In this document: in pieces, positions 1-6,831 of the stretch
Layout of the letters: every line of letters starts with the position of its first letter
Position numbering within the stretch: the stretch's first letter is position 1
NCBI GenBank assembly: GCA_002508705.1
Contig: DAYL01000002.1
Span: 67,648-97,259, forward strand
Source: Methanoculleus sp. UBA374
Lineage (GTDB): Archaea; Halobacteriota; Methanomicrobia; Methanomicrobiales; Methanoculleaceae
Direction: 5' to 3'
Length of the DNA: 29,612 nucleotides
Position numbers and translations under genes: made by a program
Notes under the pieces: model-generated
The model's input: the letters and a program-made list of their open reading frames with translations, nothing else
Told to the model about the DNA's origin: nothing
Databases searched by the model: none

Positions 1-1065
1 CGCCGCGACCCCGGCCTGGCTCTCCGCCACCTGCTCGATAGCGATGGGATCGAGACAGACCCCCCGCCCCCGCTCAATCATCTCCCGGACCGCCGGCGAC
101 CGCACCAGGAGGAGGCTTGTCCCCCGGCCGTCCACCGAGTACTCAGGCAGCCAGGCGTCCATAAACGTCACGTCCACACACTCAGCAAAGATATCGTCGC
201 AGTAACTGCAGGCCTTCGGCGTGAACCACCGGTTTGTCCAGGCCTCGGCGATCCCCTCGCTCCAGGAGATCCTCCGTTCCCCGCTCTCTTTCGTCGTGAA
301 CGCATAGTGATAGTCCGTCGCCGGGCGGTCCGGGCTCTTTCCCCGGTAGCGCACCCCCGTCACCTCCCCCCTCACCCCGGCAAGGGCGGCGATGTAGTCG
401 GTGAAGTACCAGCTCTTCAGCTGCCCGCAGACGAGGCCGACGGTGACGACAACCCGCTCCCGGAGTTTTCTGTTCCTCAACTGGGCAAGCCGGAGTGCCT
501 TGATGAAACAGGGCAGCCCGGTGACGGCGTAGCGCCCCGGTGTTTCGAGGATCTGCCGGACGACCCCCGACATCTCCACCGGGTAGTAGGCCGAGCCGGC
601 GCCGGTGCGTACGTCCTCCGGGGTAGAAAAGACCCGGAAGGCGAAAAGTTTGTCGGGATTGCCGGCGGGGGCGACGCAGATGACATGGTCGACGACGTCT
701 TCGGCAAGCAGCGCTTCGAGGAGCCAGGTCGCCATCCCGCCCGAGGCACCGGCCAGCCGGTGCTTCTCCGAGTAGCCGACATAGGAGGCAAGGTAGTAGC
801 CGGTCTCGGGACGGTGCCGGACCCCCGGGACCGCCCCGTAGAGCCGCTCCCCGATCGTGTCCTCGTCCTCCCCGGTATCAGAGAACGGACAGACTTTTGC
901 GCAGAGGCCACACCCCGTGGTGCAGGGCGAGACCTCTGCCGGGTTGTACTCCCCGTAGCGGTTCCACCCCATCGCAAGGACGCCCTCCGGGCAGAGGGCG
1001 GCGCAGAGGCCGCAGCCGATGCAGAGGCCGGGTTCGACGACGGCCGCCATGACGGATGGTTTCAT
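1..1065 (-). CDS. FrhB-family F420/iron-sulfur oxidoreductase (3' end outside window)
   Basis: This is a partial gene: 355 codons are visible and the frame runs off the left edge. The N-terminus carries two ferredoxin-type cysteine sets (C15, C18, C21, C25 and C48, C52, C55, C59), so two [4Fe-4S] clusters are likely. The rest resembles the coenzyme F420 hydrogenase/dehydrogenase beta-subunit N and C domains, with a motif GLPCFIKALRLAQ and further cysteines in CSYCDDIFAECVD. Family members use F420 or flavin for electron transfer. Stand-alone copies often sit in polysaccharide loci, where their substrate is unknown; the methyltransferase and flippase upstream fit that setting. I chose the ATG at 1063-1065 because a TATA-like box lies about 33 bases upstream, giving a very short leader. 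An in-frame ATG at 1050 is the alternative. The family call is firm; the substrate is not known. Confidence 0.85.
   Translation of the reverse strand, partial: MKPSVMAAVVEPGLCIGCGLCAALCPEGVLAMGWNRYGEYNPAEVSPCTTGCGLCAKVCPFSDTGEDEDTIGERLYGAVPGVRHRPETGYYLASYVGYSEKHRLAGASGGMATWLLEALLAEDVVDHVICVAPAGNPDKLFAFRVFSTPEDVRTGAGSAYYPVEMSGVVRQILETPGRYAVTGLPCFIKALRLAQLRNRKLRERVVVTVGLVCGQLKSWYFTDYIAALAGVRGEVTGVRYRGKSPDRPATDYHYAFTTKESGERRISWSEGIAEAWTNRWFTPKACSYCDDIFAECVDVTFMDAWLPEYSVDGRGTSLLLVRSPAVREMIERGRGVCLDPIAIEQVAESQAGVAA
1048..1063. repeat. 16-bp direct repeat, copy 1
   Basis: The 16 bases CATGACGGATGGTTTC occur here, inside codons 1-6 of the FrhB-like gene, and again at 2219-2234 at the end of the flippase gene. 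The two copies bracket the AT-rich methyltransferase. In the seven bases before each copy (CGGCCGC against TGGTTGT) all differences are C/T, so the original repeat may have been longer. Confidence 0.7.
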
Positions 1066-1093
1066 GTGAACGTCCCCGGGTAGGTCGGTCCTT

Positions 1094-1103
1094 ACAAATA
1101 TAC
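1094..1103 (-). promoter_or_regulatory. TATA-like promoter element for the FrhB-like gene
   Basis: Read on the minus strand the stretch is GGTATATTTGTAA. It is an AT-rich archaeal TATA-type element lying just past the methyltransferase stop. Transcription would start near 1070-1073, only a few bases before the ATG at 1065. It suggests the FrhB-like gene has its own promoter as well as any read-through. Confidence 0.4.
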
Positions 1104-1107
1104 CCTA

Positions 1108-1896
1108 TCACAGATTTCGGCGCGACCCTACCAGGCCGATGTGATCTCCCCGTCCAACCAGCCTGCGAGTAATAAAATAAGGTGTCATCTGGTAAATGTC
1201 GGATAACCCGGCCGTTAAAAGGCTTTTCTTTGACAGACTGCACTCGGGGATCAGAATTCTCCTTCCCGTCCCGGACGGTACAATAGATTTTACGAACTTC
1301 CCCGCCAGTAATTCCAGACCGCTCCGGTCCAGCAATGCAAGATATTCCTTTGGAGAGTAGAAATTAATATGTCCGTCTCCGTGAGACTCCCCCTGATTTA
1401 ACGGAGGTTTTGCGCCAAACCAATCTCCTCCCGTTTCCATCGGCGTCTTGATCAGTGCAAGTTTGGTTCGTTTCGCGACCGATATAAGAAATTCTTCCGG
1501 GTTTTGGACGTGTTCAATAATATCAAAAAGAGTTATCAGGTCAAACACGTCGGGCGCCCCGTTGTACAACCGGAAATCCGTTTTTATGAACTCAATATAG
1601 GGAAATAAGTGCTTTCCGATAGAAATAAATTCCGGAGATATCTCAAAAACTTTTGTTGCAGGGTAAGACCCCTGTGTACAAAATATCTGATAACGCATCG
1701 CATTTGCCCCGAAGCCAAAACAACCTCCTATATCTGCATAATTTCGGCATCTGCCCAAAATTTTGAGGACAATGTCTCCATATCTATCCCACAGAAGTGT
1801 ACTTTTATACTGGGCTCTTGTCGTATAGCCCGGCCTTGCTATCACTTTTAACGGATAGGACTCGTAAAATTTTTCCGGATCAAATTTTTCGGACAT
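1108..1896 (-). CDS. class I SAM-dependent methyltransferase
   Basis: This 262-residue protein has the methyltransferase fold signatures: motif I DIGGCFGFGA (about residues 55-64), an acidic residue after strand 2 (E85), and a later motif DLITLFDIIEHV (119-130). These match small-molecule and sugar methyltransferases of the Methyltransf_23 type. A role in methylating surface polysaccharide is inferred from the flippase upstream. The gene is clearly richer in A+T than its neighbours and uses many A/T-ending codons, which suggests recent acquisition. It has its own TATA box (1947-1958), and an AGGTG ribosome binding site sits two to three bases before the ATG. The acceptor substrate is unknown. 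Confidence 0.85.
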   Translation of the reverse strand: MSEKFDPEKFYESYPLKVIARPGYTTRAQYKSTLLWDRYGDIVLKILGRCRNYADIGGCFGFGANAMRYQIFCTQGSYPATKVFEISPEFISIGKHLFPYIEFIKTDFRLYNGAPDVFDLITLFDIIEHVQNPEEFLISVAKRTKLALIKTPMETGGDWFGAKPPLNQGESHGDGHINFYSPKEYLALLDRSGLELLAGKFVKSIVPSGTGRRILIPECSLSKKSLLTAGLSDIYQMTPYFITRRLVGRGDHIGLVGSRRNL

Positions 1897-1946
1897 AGCA
1901 CCTCTTCCCCCTCACGGCAATCCGTAAGCCCGGGTAGATGAGGTAC

Positions 1947-1958
1947 AAATATTTAAAA
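1947..1958 (-). promoter_or_regulatory. TATA box for the methyltransferase gene
   Basis: The minus strand reads TTTTAAATATTT, a good archaeal TATA element. It predicts a start site near 1926 and a leader of about 30 bases before the ATG at 1896. The AGGTG ribosome binding site lies in that leader. Confidence 0.5.
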
Positions 1959-2090
1959 TCCGGTTCTGCTGAAACACTCTTCAGGTCTCTTCCCGAACAC
2001 TGCAAGGTTGTTTCTCAGGGTAAAAGCCGTTCCTGTATTCTGTCCTCATTTACGAGTCGAAATATGATGCATAAGTGTCCCGGCTGCTCC

Positions 2091-2195
2091 TCACCCGGGT
2101 TCACAGACCCTTTTTATGATGACTTCGTGCCCAAACTCCTTCGAGCCGAAAAAGGACAGATCCCCGGGGTGGAAGTACGGTCTTCCGTGGTGCAT
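2091..2195 (-). pseudogene. 34-codon open frame, possible gene remnant
   Basis: The frame begins MHHGRPYFHPGDLSFF, continues through GHEVII and ends VCEPG followed by a stop. It reads like protein rather than noise, and it starts 23 bases past the flippase stop codon. The end resembles the approach to a methyltransferase motif I, so it could be the start of a truncated methyltransferase; this is speculation from a short match. It may also be chance. Confidence 0.2.
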
Positions 2196-2217
2196 GGCGC
2201 CGCCCCGACGGTGGTTG

Positions 2218-3783
2218 TCATGACGGATGGTTTCCGAAGATCTTCCTGAGTGCCGGCGGCAGGTAGGACTCGAAGAGCCCGCGTTCAAACCCATCGAGAC
2301 CGAACGTCCAGACCGTCGCCGGGTAGACCAGGGTAATTGCCCCGCCGGCGACGGCAAGCGTGGCCAGGGCCGGAAGCGGGAGGGCGGCACCCAGGGCTGC
2401 CGCTGAAAACCCGACGAGAGCGGTCGCAATGATCCCCGGGAGCATCGACCGGGTGAAGGTGCGGGCGCCGATGCCGAGCACCCTCGCCGCGTACCAGGGG
2501 GTGAAGACGGCGTTCTTCAGGGTGAGGACGATCGCCCCAGCGGCCGCAACTCCGTAGTAGCCGAGGCCCGTCAGGAGCGGGAGAGCGACCGCGAGGCCGA
2601 AGTTCCCGATGCCCATAAGGAACGTCACCAGTCCCGGGACCCGGACCCGGTTGTAGGCGACGCTGATCGAGAAAAGAGGCAGCACCGCGAGGTTGACCGC
2701 GAGGTGCACCATCAGGAGGACCATCAGCGGGGCGAGGAACACGTACTCGCCGCCGACCCAGGCGGCAAGGAGGTCCGGTGCAAACCCGCAGATGAGACCG
2801 ATCGGGAGGGCCAGGGCAAGCCCCATCAGTTTGACGGCGCTCTTCGCGATCCGGATCAGGGTCCCGGTCTGCTCCCGGGCATAACAGGAGAGGATTGTCG
2901 GGGTCAGGACGCCGGAGAGCACCACGGCGACCGCCCGCAGAAGGATGACCCACTGGAGAGCGATCGCGTACTCCCCGGCTAATGCCGCCCCGAAGAGCAG
3001 GTTCACGATGATGAGATCGATCTGGAGAAAGAGGAGAGAGCCGAGATCGTTGACGATCACCCATCCTCCCATCCCGCAGAGGTCTTTCACCCGCATGCGG
3101 TCGAAGGAGCAGACCGACACCCGGAGGTACGGGCAGACCCGGCGGGCGAGGACGATCGAGACCCCCGATGCCGCGACCGCCCCGACGAGATACGCCCCGC
3201 CGACGAGGGGGAGACCCGGGCCAAAGAAGGTGAAAAGGAGAACGATCAGCCCGGTCTGGACGAGAAGGTTCGTGAGGCTGACCAGGTTCTGGAGGTCGAG
3301 GCGGTTATAGGCAAAGAGCTGGACCGTGAAGTTTCCGCTCCAGGCCCGGACCAGAAAGGCGGCAGAGACTCCGAGGAAGAGGAGAAACACGCCGGTCTCC
3401 TCTCCGGCCGGGACATGGAAGATCGACGGGGCAAACCAGGCAACCACAAGGACGACCGGGATCACCAGGAGGATGATCACGGTGAGCCCGAAGAGAGCAG
3501 TGTTAAACGTCTTATTCGCAGTCGCATAGTCCTCCCGCTGAAGGTCGACGGTGAGGAACCGGGAGACGGTGGTGTTCAGGGATTGGACGACGATCGCCAC
3601 GTAGCCCGTGACCGACGTTGCGAGCGGGATGAGCCCGTAAGCCGCGACTCCGAGCGTGGAGACGAAGTACGGCACCAGGAGGATACCGATGGCGACGTTC
3701 GCCAGGAAGTAGGCGATGTTTGCAGCGAGGTTGCGGGGGAGCTGGGCGGCACGACGTTGATTGGTCCCATTCTCTCCCTGCAC
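2218..3783 (-). CDS. polysaccharide flippase (Wzx/MATE-type membrane protein)
   Basis: This 521-residue protein is almost entirely hydrophobic segments, about 12 to 14 predicted membrane helices, after a short charged N-terminus (GENGTNQRRAAQ). The opening helix pair (ANIAYFLANVAIGILLVPYF) and the STLGVAAYGLIPLA stretch are typical of the oligosaccharide flippase / MOP superfamily. Such proteins move lipid-linked sugars across the cytoplasmic membrane for S-layer or surface glycan assembly. The GTG start at 3783 is supported by a GGAGG site seven bases upstream. It is the first gene of the minus-strand locus here. The substrate cannot be told from sequence. Confidence 0.88.
   Translation of the reverse strand: MQGENGTNQRRAAQLPRNLAANIAYFLANVAIGILLVPYFVSTLGVAAYGLIPLATSVTGYVAIVVQSLNTTVSRFLTVDLQREDYATANKTFNTALFGLTVIILLVIPVVLVVAWFAPSIFHVPAGEETGVFLLFLGVSAAFLVRAWSGNFTVQLFAYNRLDLQNLVSLTNLLVQTGLIVLLFTFFGPGLPLVGGAYLVGAVAASGVSIVLARRVCPYLRVSVCSFDRMRVKDLCGMGGWVIVNDLGSLLFLQIDLIIVNLLFGAALAGEYAIALQWVILLRAVAVVLSGVLTPTILSCYAREQTGTLIRIAKSAVKLMGLALALPIGLICGFAPDLLAAWVGGEYVFLAPLMVLLMVHLAVNLAVLPLFSISVAYNRVRVPGLVTFLMGIGNFGLAVALPLLTGLGYYGVAAAGAIVLTLKNAVFTPWYAARVLGIGARTFTRSMLPGIIATALVGFSAAALGAALPLPALATLAVAGGAITLVYPATVWTFGLDGFERGLFESYLPPALRKIFGNHPS
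2219..2234. repeat. 16-bp direct repeat, copy 2
   Basis: This is identical to 1048-1063. Here it covers the last codons and stop of the flippase gene (…NHPS stop). It marks the right edge of a roughly 1.17-kb segment that contains the AT-rich methyltransferase. Confidence 0.7.
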
Positions 3784-3790
3784 GGCCTAT

Positions 3791-3795
3791 CCTCC
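3791..3795 (-). promoter_or_regulatory. ribosome binding site setting the flippase GTG start
   Basis: On the minus strand GGAGG lies seven bases before GTG at 3783. No closer ATG is available, so the site decides for the GTG start. A TTTAAA element at 3851-3856 is a weak TATA candidate for the same gene. Confidence 0.6.
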
Positions 3796-3962
3796 CGACG
3801 AGTGAGACTATGTGGAATCGCTCGATCTGTGGGAGATACCGTTATCATTCTTTAAACACTTGCCGTCCCTGAAGCCCGCCGTAATTCGCGCAGCCGGCAT
3901 CCATCGCTGGCCGGATACTCGCCTCTCCTATCCCCGTACCTCAAATCCCGCAAAAATCGGAG

Positions 3963-3974
3963 TCACCCGGGTGA
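3963..3974. repeat. 12-bp perfect palindrome
   Basis: The sequence TCACCCGGGTGA is its own reverse complement. It lies in the middle of the divergent intergenic region, away from either start codon. It could be an operator for a dimeric regulator, but a palindrome of this length may be chance. Confidence 0.3.
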
Positions 3975-4252
3975 ACGGCAGAGGACCTGTGCATCGTCGA
4001 GTCCTCGGCGAAGGGCCGGGCCGGGCCGGGGAGAAGAGAAGAGGAGCCGTTTGTGCCGGCACCGGTCCGTAAGGTTGAGCGTTATGCGTACCGCAGGAAT
4101 GCAGCCGTCCGGGCGTGCATAACCCCTCGCCACTCCGGGTACCGCATCATCCGTTAAATATCTGCAATATGGTTGGTTTTATCCCCAAAAGGACTTATTA
4201 AAACGTTCAGAAGACGATAAGGAGGCTGGAGAATCAGCACCACTATGAGCAA

Positions 4253-4261
4253 CATTTATTA
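4253..4261 (+). promoter_or_regulatory. TATA element for the archaellum operon
   Basis: CATTTATTAG lies about 30 bases before the ATG at 4289 and predicts transcription starting within a few bases of it. No ribosome binding site precedes that ATG, which fits a leaderless transcript. AT-rich elements at 4154-4162 and 4194-4205 could be additional upstream promoters. Confidence 0.45.
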
Positions 4262-4288
4262 GTGATTACACTGATATAATCTATTACT

Positions 4289-5089
4289 ATGGTGGGGGTA
4301 GACCAGGCTCAGATCGATAAAATACTCGCCGGCGCATCATCCGATGACCCGGAGGCCCGTCTCGACACCCTTGAGAAGGAGCTGGATTTTGTCAAGACCT
4401 CAATCAAGCGGCTGCTCATCGACCTTCGCGAACGGATGAATGAACTGGACAACCCGTTCACCACTGCCGCCGCGTCTTACGCAGGAAACCGATTTGAGCC
4501 GCCGGACGCCGCCCCGGACGCCGGTGATGCAGACGCCGATGAGGTGCCCGACGAAGTTCCGGCCGGGCTCGATGAGGATGCAGGACCGGAGAGCCTCAGT
4601 CTTCTCGCCGACAGTCTGAAGGGGATTTCCCTCCCGGCCGACCCCGGCGCGGCTCCTCTTTCCCCAGGCGGCCCGGCCCCTCTTCTCGGGGAAAAGCCCG
4701 CAGGGAAACTCAAACTCCAGAAAGTTCACCGGCTTTTTGCGTGGGTGCACCAGGGATGCTGCAAGTACGGGCGTGAACACATGACGATCATGATCGACGC
4801 TTACCGGTCGATGGGCTACATCACCGATGAAGTCGCCGATCAGATCCGGGAGATCATGCGGATGGCTCCCGATACCAGGAGAGACGTCTCGGAGATCGGC
4901 CCGAACGAGTTTGTCTCGGAACTTTACGTCTTAAACCGGATCCTCGATCCCAACGACTCGACACTCGACCGGGATATGATTGAGGTGCTGATGCTCACTC
5001 ACGGCCGCCCGGGAGAGCAGGACGCCGGGACATCCTCGCGAGAACGGGATACGAGCGACACCTGGATCGAGCTCCTGGATAGGATATGA
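4289..5089 (+). CDS. flaCE: archaellum accessory protein FlaC/FlaE fusion (ArlC-ArlE type)
   Basis: This 266-residue cytosolic protein has two recognisable parts. Residues about 20-55 form a heptad-rich coiled coil ending ELDNPF, like the FlaC family. A long acidic, proline- and alanine-rich linker follows (about 65-145), and then a FlaD/FlaE domain with KVHRLFAWVHQGCCKYGR and IDAYRSMGYI. ArlC/D/E proteins form a cytosolic ring around the archaellum motor and connect it to chemotaxis through CheF. It is the first gene of the operon and its stop lies three bases before flaG. Whether it is best named FlaCE or FlaD/E is uncertain; the domain call is firm. Confidence 0.85.
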   Translation: MVGVDQAQIDKILAGASSDDPEARLDTLEKELDFVKTSIKRLLIDLRERMNELDNPFTTAAASYAGNRFEPPDAAPDAGDADADEVPDEVPAGLDEDAGPESLSLLADSLKGISLPADPGAAPLSPGGPAPLLGEKPAGKLKLQKVHRLFAWVHQGCCKYGREHMTIMIDAYRSMGYITDEVADQIREIMRMAPDTRRDVSEIGPNEFVSELYVLNRILDPNDSTLDRDMIEVLMLTHGRPGEQDAGTSSRERDTSDTWIELLDRI

Positions 5090-5092
5090 TGG

Positions 5093-5596
5093 ATGTCGAG
5101 TGAAGCAATTGGCACAGCGATGTTTCTCATCGCGGCCGTCATATCGGCCGGCGTCCTCATCAATGCAATTATCCCCGTAGTCTATACGATCTCGGGCACG
5201 ATCGCGTCGTCATCTCACACCGTGGACGAGCGGTTGAGCACGGATGTGCGGATCGTCACGACGTATGCCAGCGCCAAGAATGAGACTGCCGAGATCTGGA
5301 TAAAGAATGTCGGCACCAACCGGATCGTCAGTAGTGAAATTCAACTGGTCGACGTCTTCCTTGGCGGTCGGGGGGACTTTGTCAGGCTTACTCCAACGAC
5401 GTCGAGCGAGCCGGATTGGAATGAGTGGACCTACGCGATCCTGGAGGTGACCCCGAACAACCACTGGGACCCCGGCGAGACCCTCCACATAAGTGCAAAG
5501 ACTGAGAAGATCCCCGATAAAGAGGGGGTTGTCTACTTCCAGTTCGTCCTCCCCACAGGACTCTCACGGTCAACCACCTTCACCGCGAGTGACTAG
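5093..5596 (+). CDS. flaG: archaellum stator protein FlaG (ArlG)
   Basis: The 167-residue protein starts with one membrane helix (about residues 5-32), followed by a beta-rich extracellular domain. The pattern LSTDVRIVTTYAS, then EIWIKNVGTN and VDVFLGG, matches FlaG. FlaG and FlaF form a pseudoperiplasmic complex that binds the S-layer and anchors the rotating archaellum. The gene follows flaCE by three bases, with GGATAGG acting as a ribosome binding site inside the flaCE end. FlaG and FlaF are related and short, so a swap of the two names is possible, but the domain patterns favour this order. Confidence 0.8.
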   Translation: MSSEAIGTAMFLIAAVISAGVLINAIIPVVYTISGTIASSSHTVDERLSTDVRIVTTYASAKNETAEIWIKNVGTNRIVSSEIQLVDVFLGGRGDFVRLTPTTSSEPDWNEWTYAILEVTPNNHWDPGETLHISAKTEKIPDKEGVVYFQFVLPTGLSRSTTFTASD

Positions 5597-5598
5597 CC

Positions 5599-6081
5599 AT
5601 GAGTGCGGGACCTCTCATCGCATCCGGGATCGGCATCCTCCTCCTGATCGTCACGGCTTACGTCCTGGTCGGCGGCACCCTCGCCACCACGGAGGTGGTC
5701 GTCGAGGCCCAGAGCAACCTCGCCACCCACCAGGAGGCCCGGATGCGGACGGCGATCACGATCCTGAACACGACGATCCTGAACACGACGCCCGCAGACA
5801 AAACCCTCTACGTTGAGGTGAAGAACACGGGTAGCGAACCGATCATCGACCTCTCCTCCGTCGACGTCTACCTCATGAGCGAGGGAGTCCCGGTCTACGT
5901 CCCCTACGGCAACAGGAACACGGTGGAGATCGTCCCGGACGCTGTCCACCCCGGAACGTTCGATCCCGGCGAGACCCTCAACCTCTCCATCGCATACACG
6001 GAGGACGCCAACCCTACATGGGTTCAGGTCGTCACCCCGAACGGCGTCTCCAGTTCAGCATACATAACCCCGGGAGCATGA
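5599..6081 (+). CDS. flaF: archaellum stator protein FlaF (ArlF)
   Basis: The 160-residue protein has an N-terminal membrane helix (about 5-28) and a beta-sandwich domain with YVEVKNTGSEPI and VDVYLMSEG, as in FlaF, the partner of FlaG that contacts the S-layer. Following the helix is a heptad-like stretch ending HQEARMRTAI. An exact 15-base tandem duplication at 5761-5790 encodes ILNTT twice, giving two adjacent N-T-T glycosylation sequons in the part that should face outside. The ATG at 5599 lies just after the flaG stop. Confidence 0.8.
   Translation: MSAGPLIASGIGILLLIVTAYVLVGGTLATTEVVVEAQSNLATHQEARMRTAITILNTTILNTTPADKTLYVEVKNTGSEPIIDLSSVDVYLMSEGVPVYVPYGNRNTVEIVPDAVHPGTFDPGETLNLSIAYTEDANPTWVQVVTPNGVSSSAYITPGA
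5761..5790 (+). repeat. 15-bp perfect tandem duplication inside flaF
   Basis: ATCCTGAACACGACG occurs twice in a row with no mismatch. Being a multiple of three it keeps the frame and adds five residues (ILNTT). The lack of any base difference between the copies suggests it is recent. Confidence 0.85.
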
Positions 6082-6084
6082 AAT

Positions 6085-6828
6085 ATGGCCATAAGTGATG
6101 ACGCAAACAGCAGCATCCTCGAGATGCCCGACAAAACGATCCTCTCGACCGGAAATTCCGAACTCGACAAGAAGATCGCCGACGGCCTCCCGCTTACATC
6201 GCTCACGCTCATCGAAGGAGAGAACGACACCGGAAAGAGCGTACTCACCCAGCAGATCATCTGGGGGGCTTTAAAGCAGGGGTTCAACGTCGACCTCTTT
6301 TCGACCGAGAACACGAGCAAAAGTTTCCTCTCCCAGATGGAGTCGATGAGCCTCGACATCTCCGATTACTTCGCCTGGGGCTACCTCCGGGTCTTTCCCA
6401 TGCACGTCGTCGGGTTCGAGTGGACGAAAGAGAAGATGCAGGGAACGCTCGAGCGGATGATCCACTACATGGAGCAGAGCAAAGCGCAGGTGATCGTCAT
6501 CGACTCGCTCACGCTCTTCACCGAGTACGCAAAGCAGGACACGGTCCTCACGTTCTTCACGAACTGCAAGAACCTCGTCGACCACGGCAAGACCATCCTG
6601 ATCACCCTGCACACCTACGCCTTCGTCGAGGACTCTCTTGTCCGCATCCGTTCGATCTGCGATGCCCACCTCTTCATGAAGAAGGCGCTCGTCGGTGGCA
6701 AGTACGTGATGATGCTCGAGGTCGTCAAGGTCCGCGGCGCACGAAAGACCACGGGGAACATTATCAGTTTCGAAGTTCACCCCGGGTACGGCATCAAGGT
6801 CATCCCGGTCACGGTCGCGAAGGTGTGA
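6085..6828 (+). CDS. flaH: archaellum ATPase regulator FlaH (ArlH), RecA/KaiC-like
   Basis: This 247-residue protein has the RecA/KaiC fold. The Walker A motif is GENDTGKS (residues 45-52) and the Walker B is VIVIDSLTLF, with the aspartate at 140. ArlH binds ATP and docks on the ATPase ArlI as a central motor part; it binds nucleotide but is thought to act as a regulator. The length is typical. The gene follows flaF by three bases, with a GGGAG site before the start. Its last codons (AAG GTG TGA) double as the ribosome binding site of flaI. Confidence 0.93.
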   Translation: MAISDDANSSILEMPDKTILSTGNSELDKKIADGLPLTSLTLIEGENDTGKSVLTQQIIWGALKQGFNVDLFSTENTSKSFLSQMESMSLDISDYFAWGYLRVFPMHVVGFEWTKEKMQGTLERMIHYMEQSKAQVIVIDSLTLFTEYAKQDTVLTFFTNCKNLVDHGKTILITLHTYAFVEDSLVRIRSICDAHLFMKKALVGGKYVMMLEVVKVRGARKTTGNIISFEVHPGYGIKVIPVTVAKV

Positions 6829-6831
6829 AGG

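Larger units (their letters stand above)
1897..2217. other. gap between methyltransferase and flippase genes
   Basis: This 321-base stretch holds the methyltransferase promoter, a 34-codon possible gene remnant at 2091-2195, and AT-rich sequence unlike the GC-rich flippase beside it. No RNA gene or complete protein gene is visible. It looks like a scar left by rearrangement. Confidence 0.5.
3784..4288. other. divergent intergenic region, flippase / archaellum operon
   Basis: This 505-base gap separates the minus-strand flippase from the plus-strand archaellum operon. It holds the flippase ribosome binding site and TATA candidate, a 12-bp palindrome at 3963-3974, a short GC-rich run of repeated GGGCC at 4013-4031, and AT-rich sequence from 4150 onward with several TATA-like elements (4154-4162, 4194-4205, 4253-4261). 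I see no tRNA or other RNA gene. A five-codon frame at 4244-4261 is not credible as a gene. Confidence 0.55.

Noticed and set aside
4013..4031. Repeated GGGCC run, possible repeat element or structured RNA
   Set aside because: It is only about 19 bases of simple GC-rich sequence, with no pairing partner or further copies seen.
4244..4261. Five-codon frame MSNIY before the archaellum operon, with GGAGG upstream
   Set aside because: The GGAGG is about 18 bases from the ATG, too far, and the frame overlaps the likely TATA element. It is best explained by chance.
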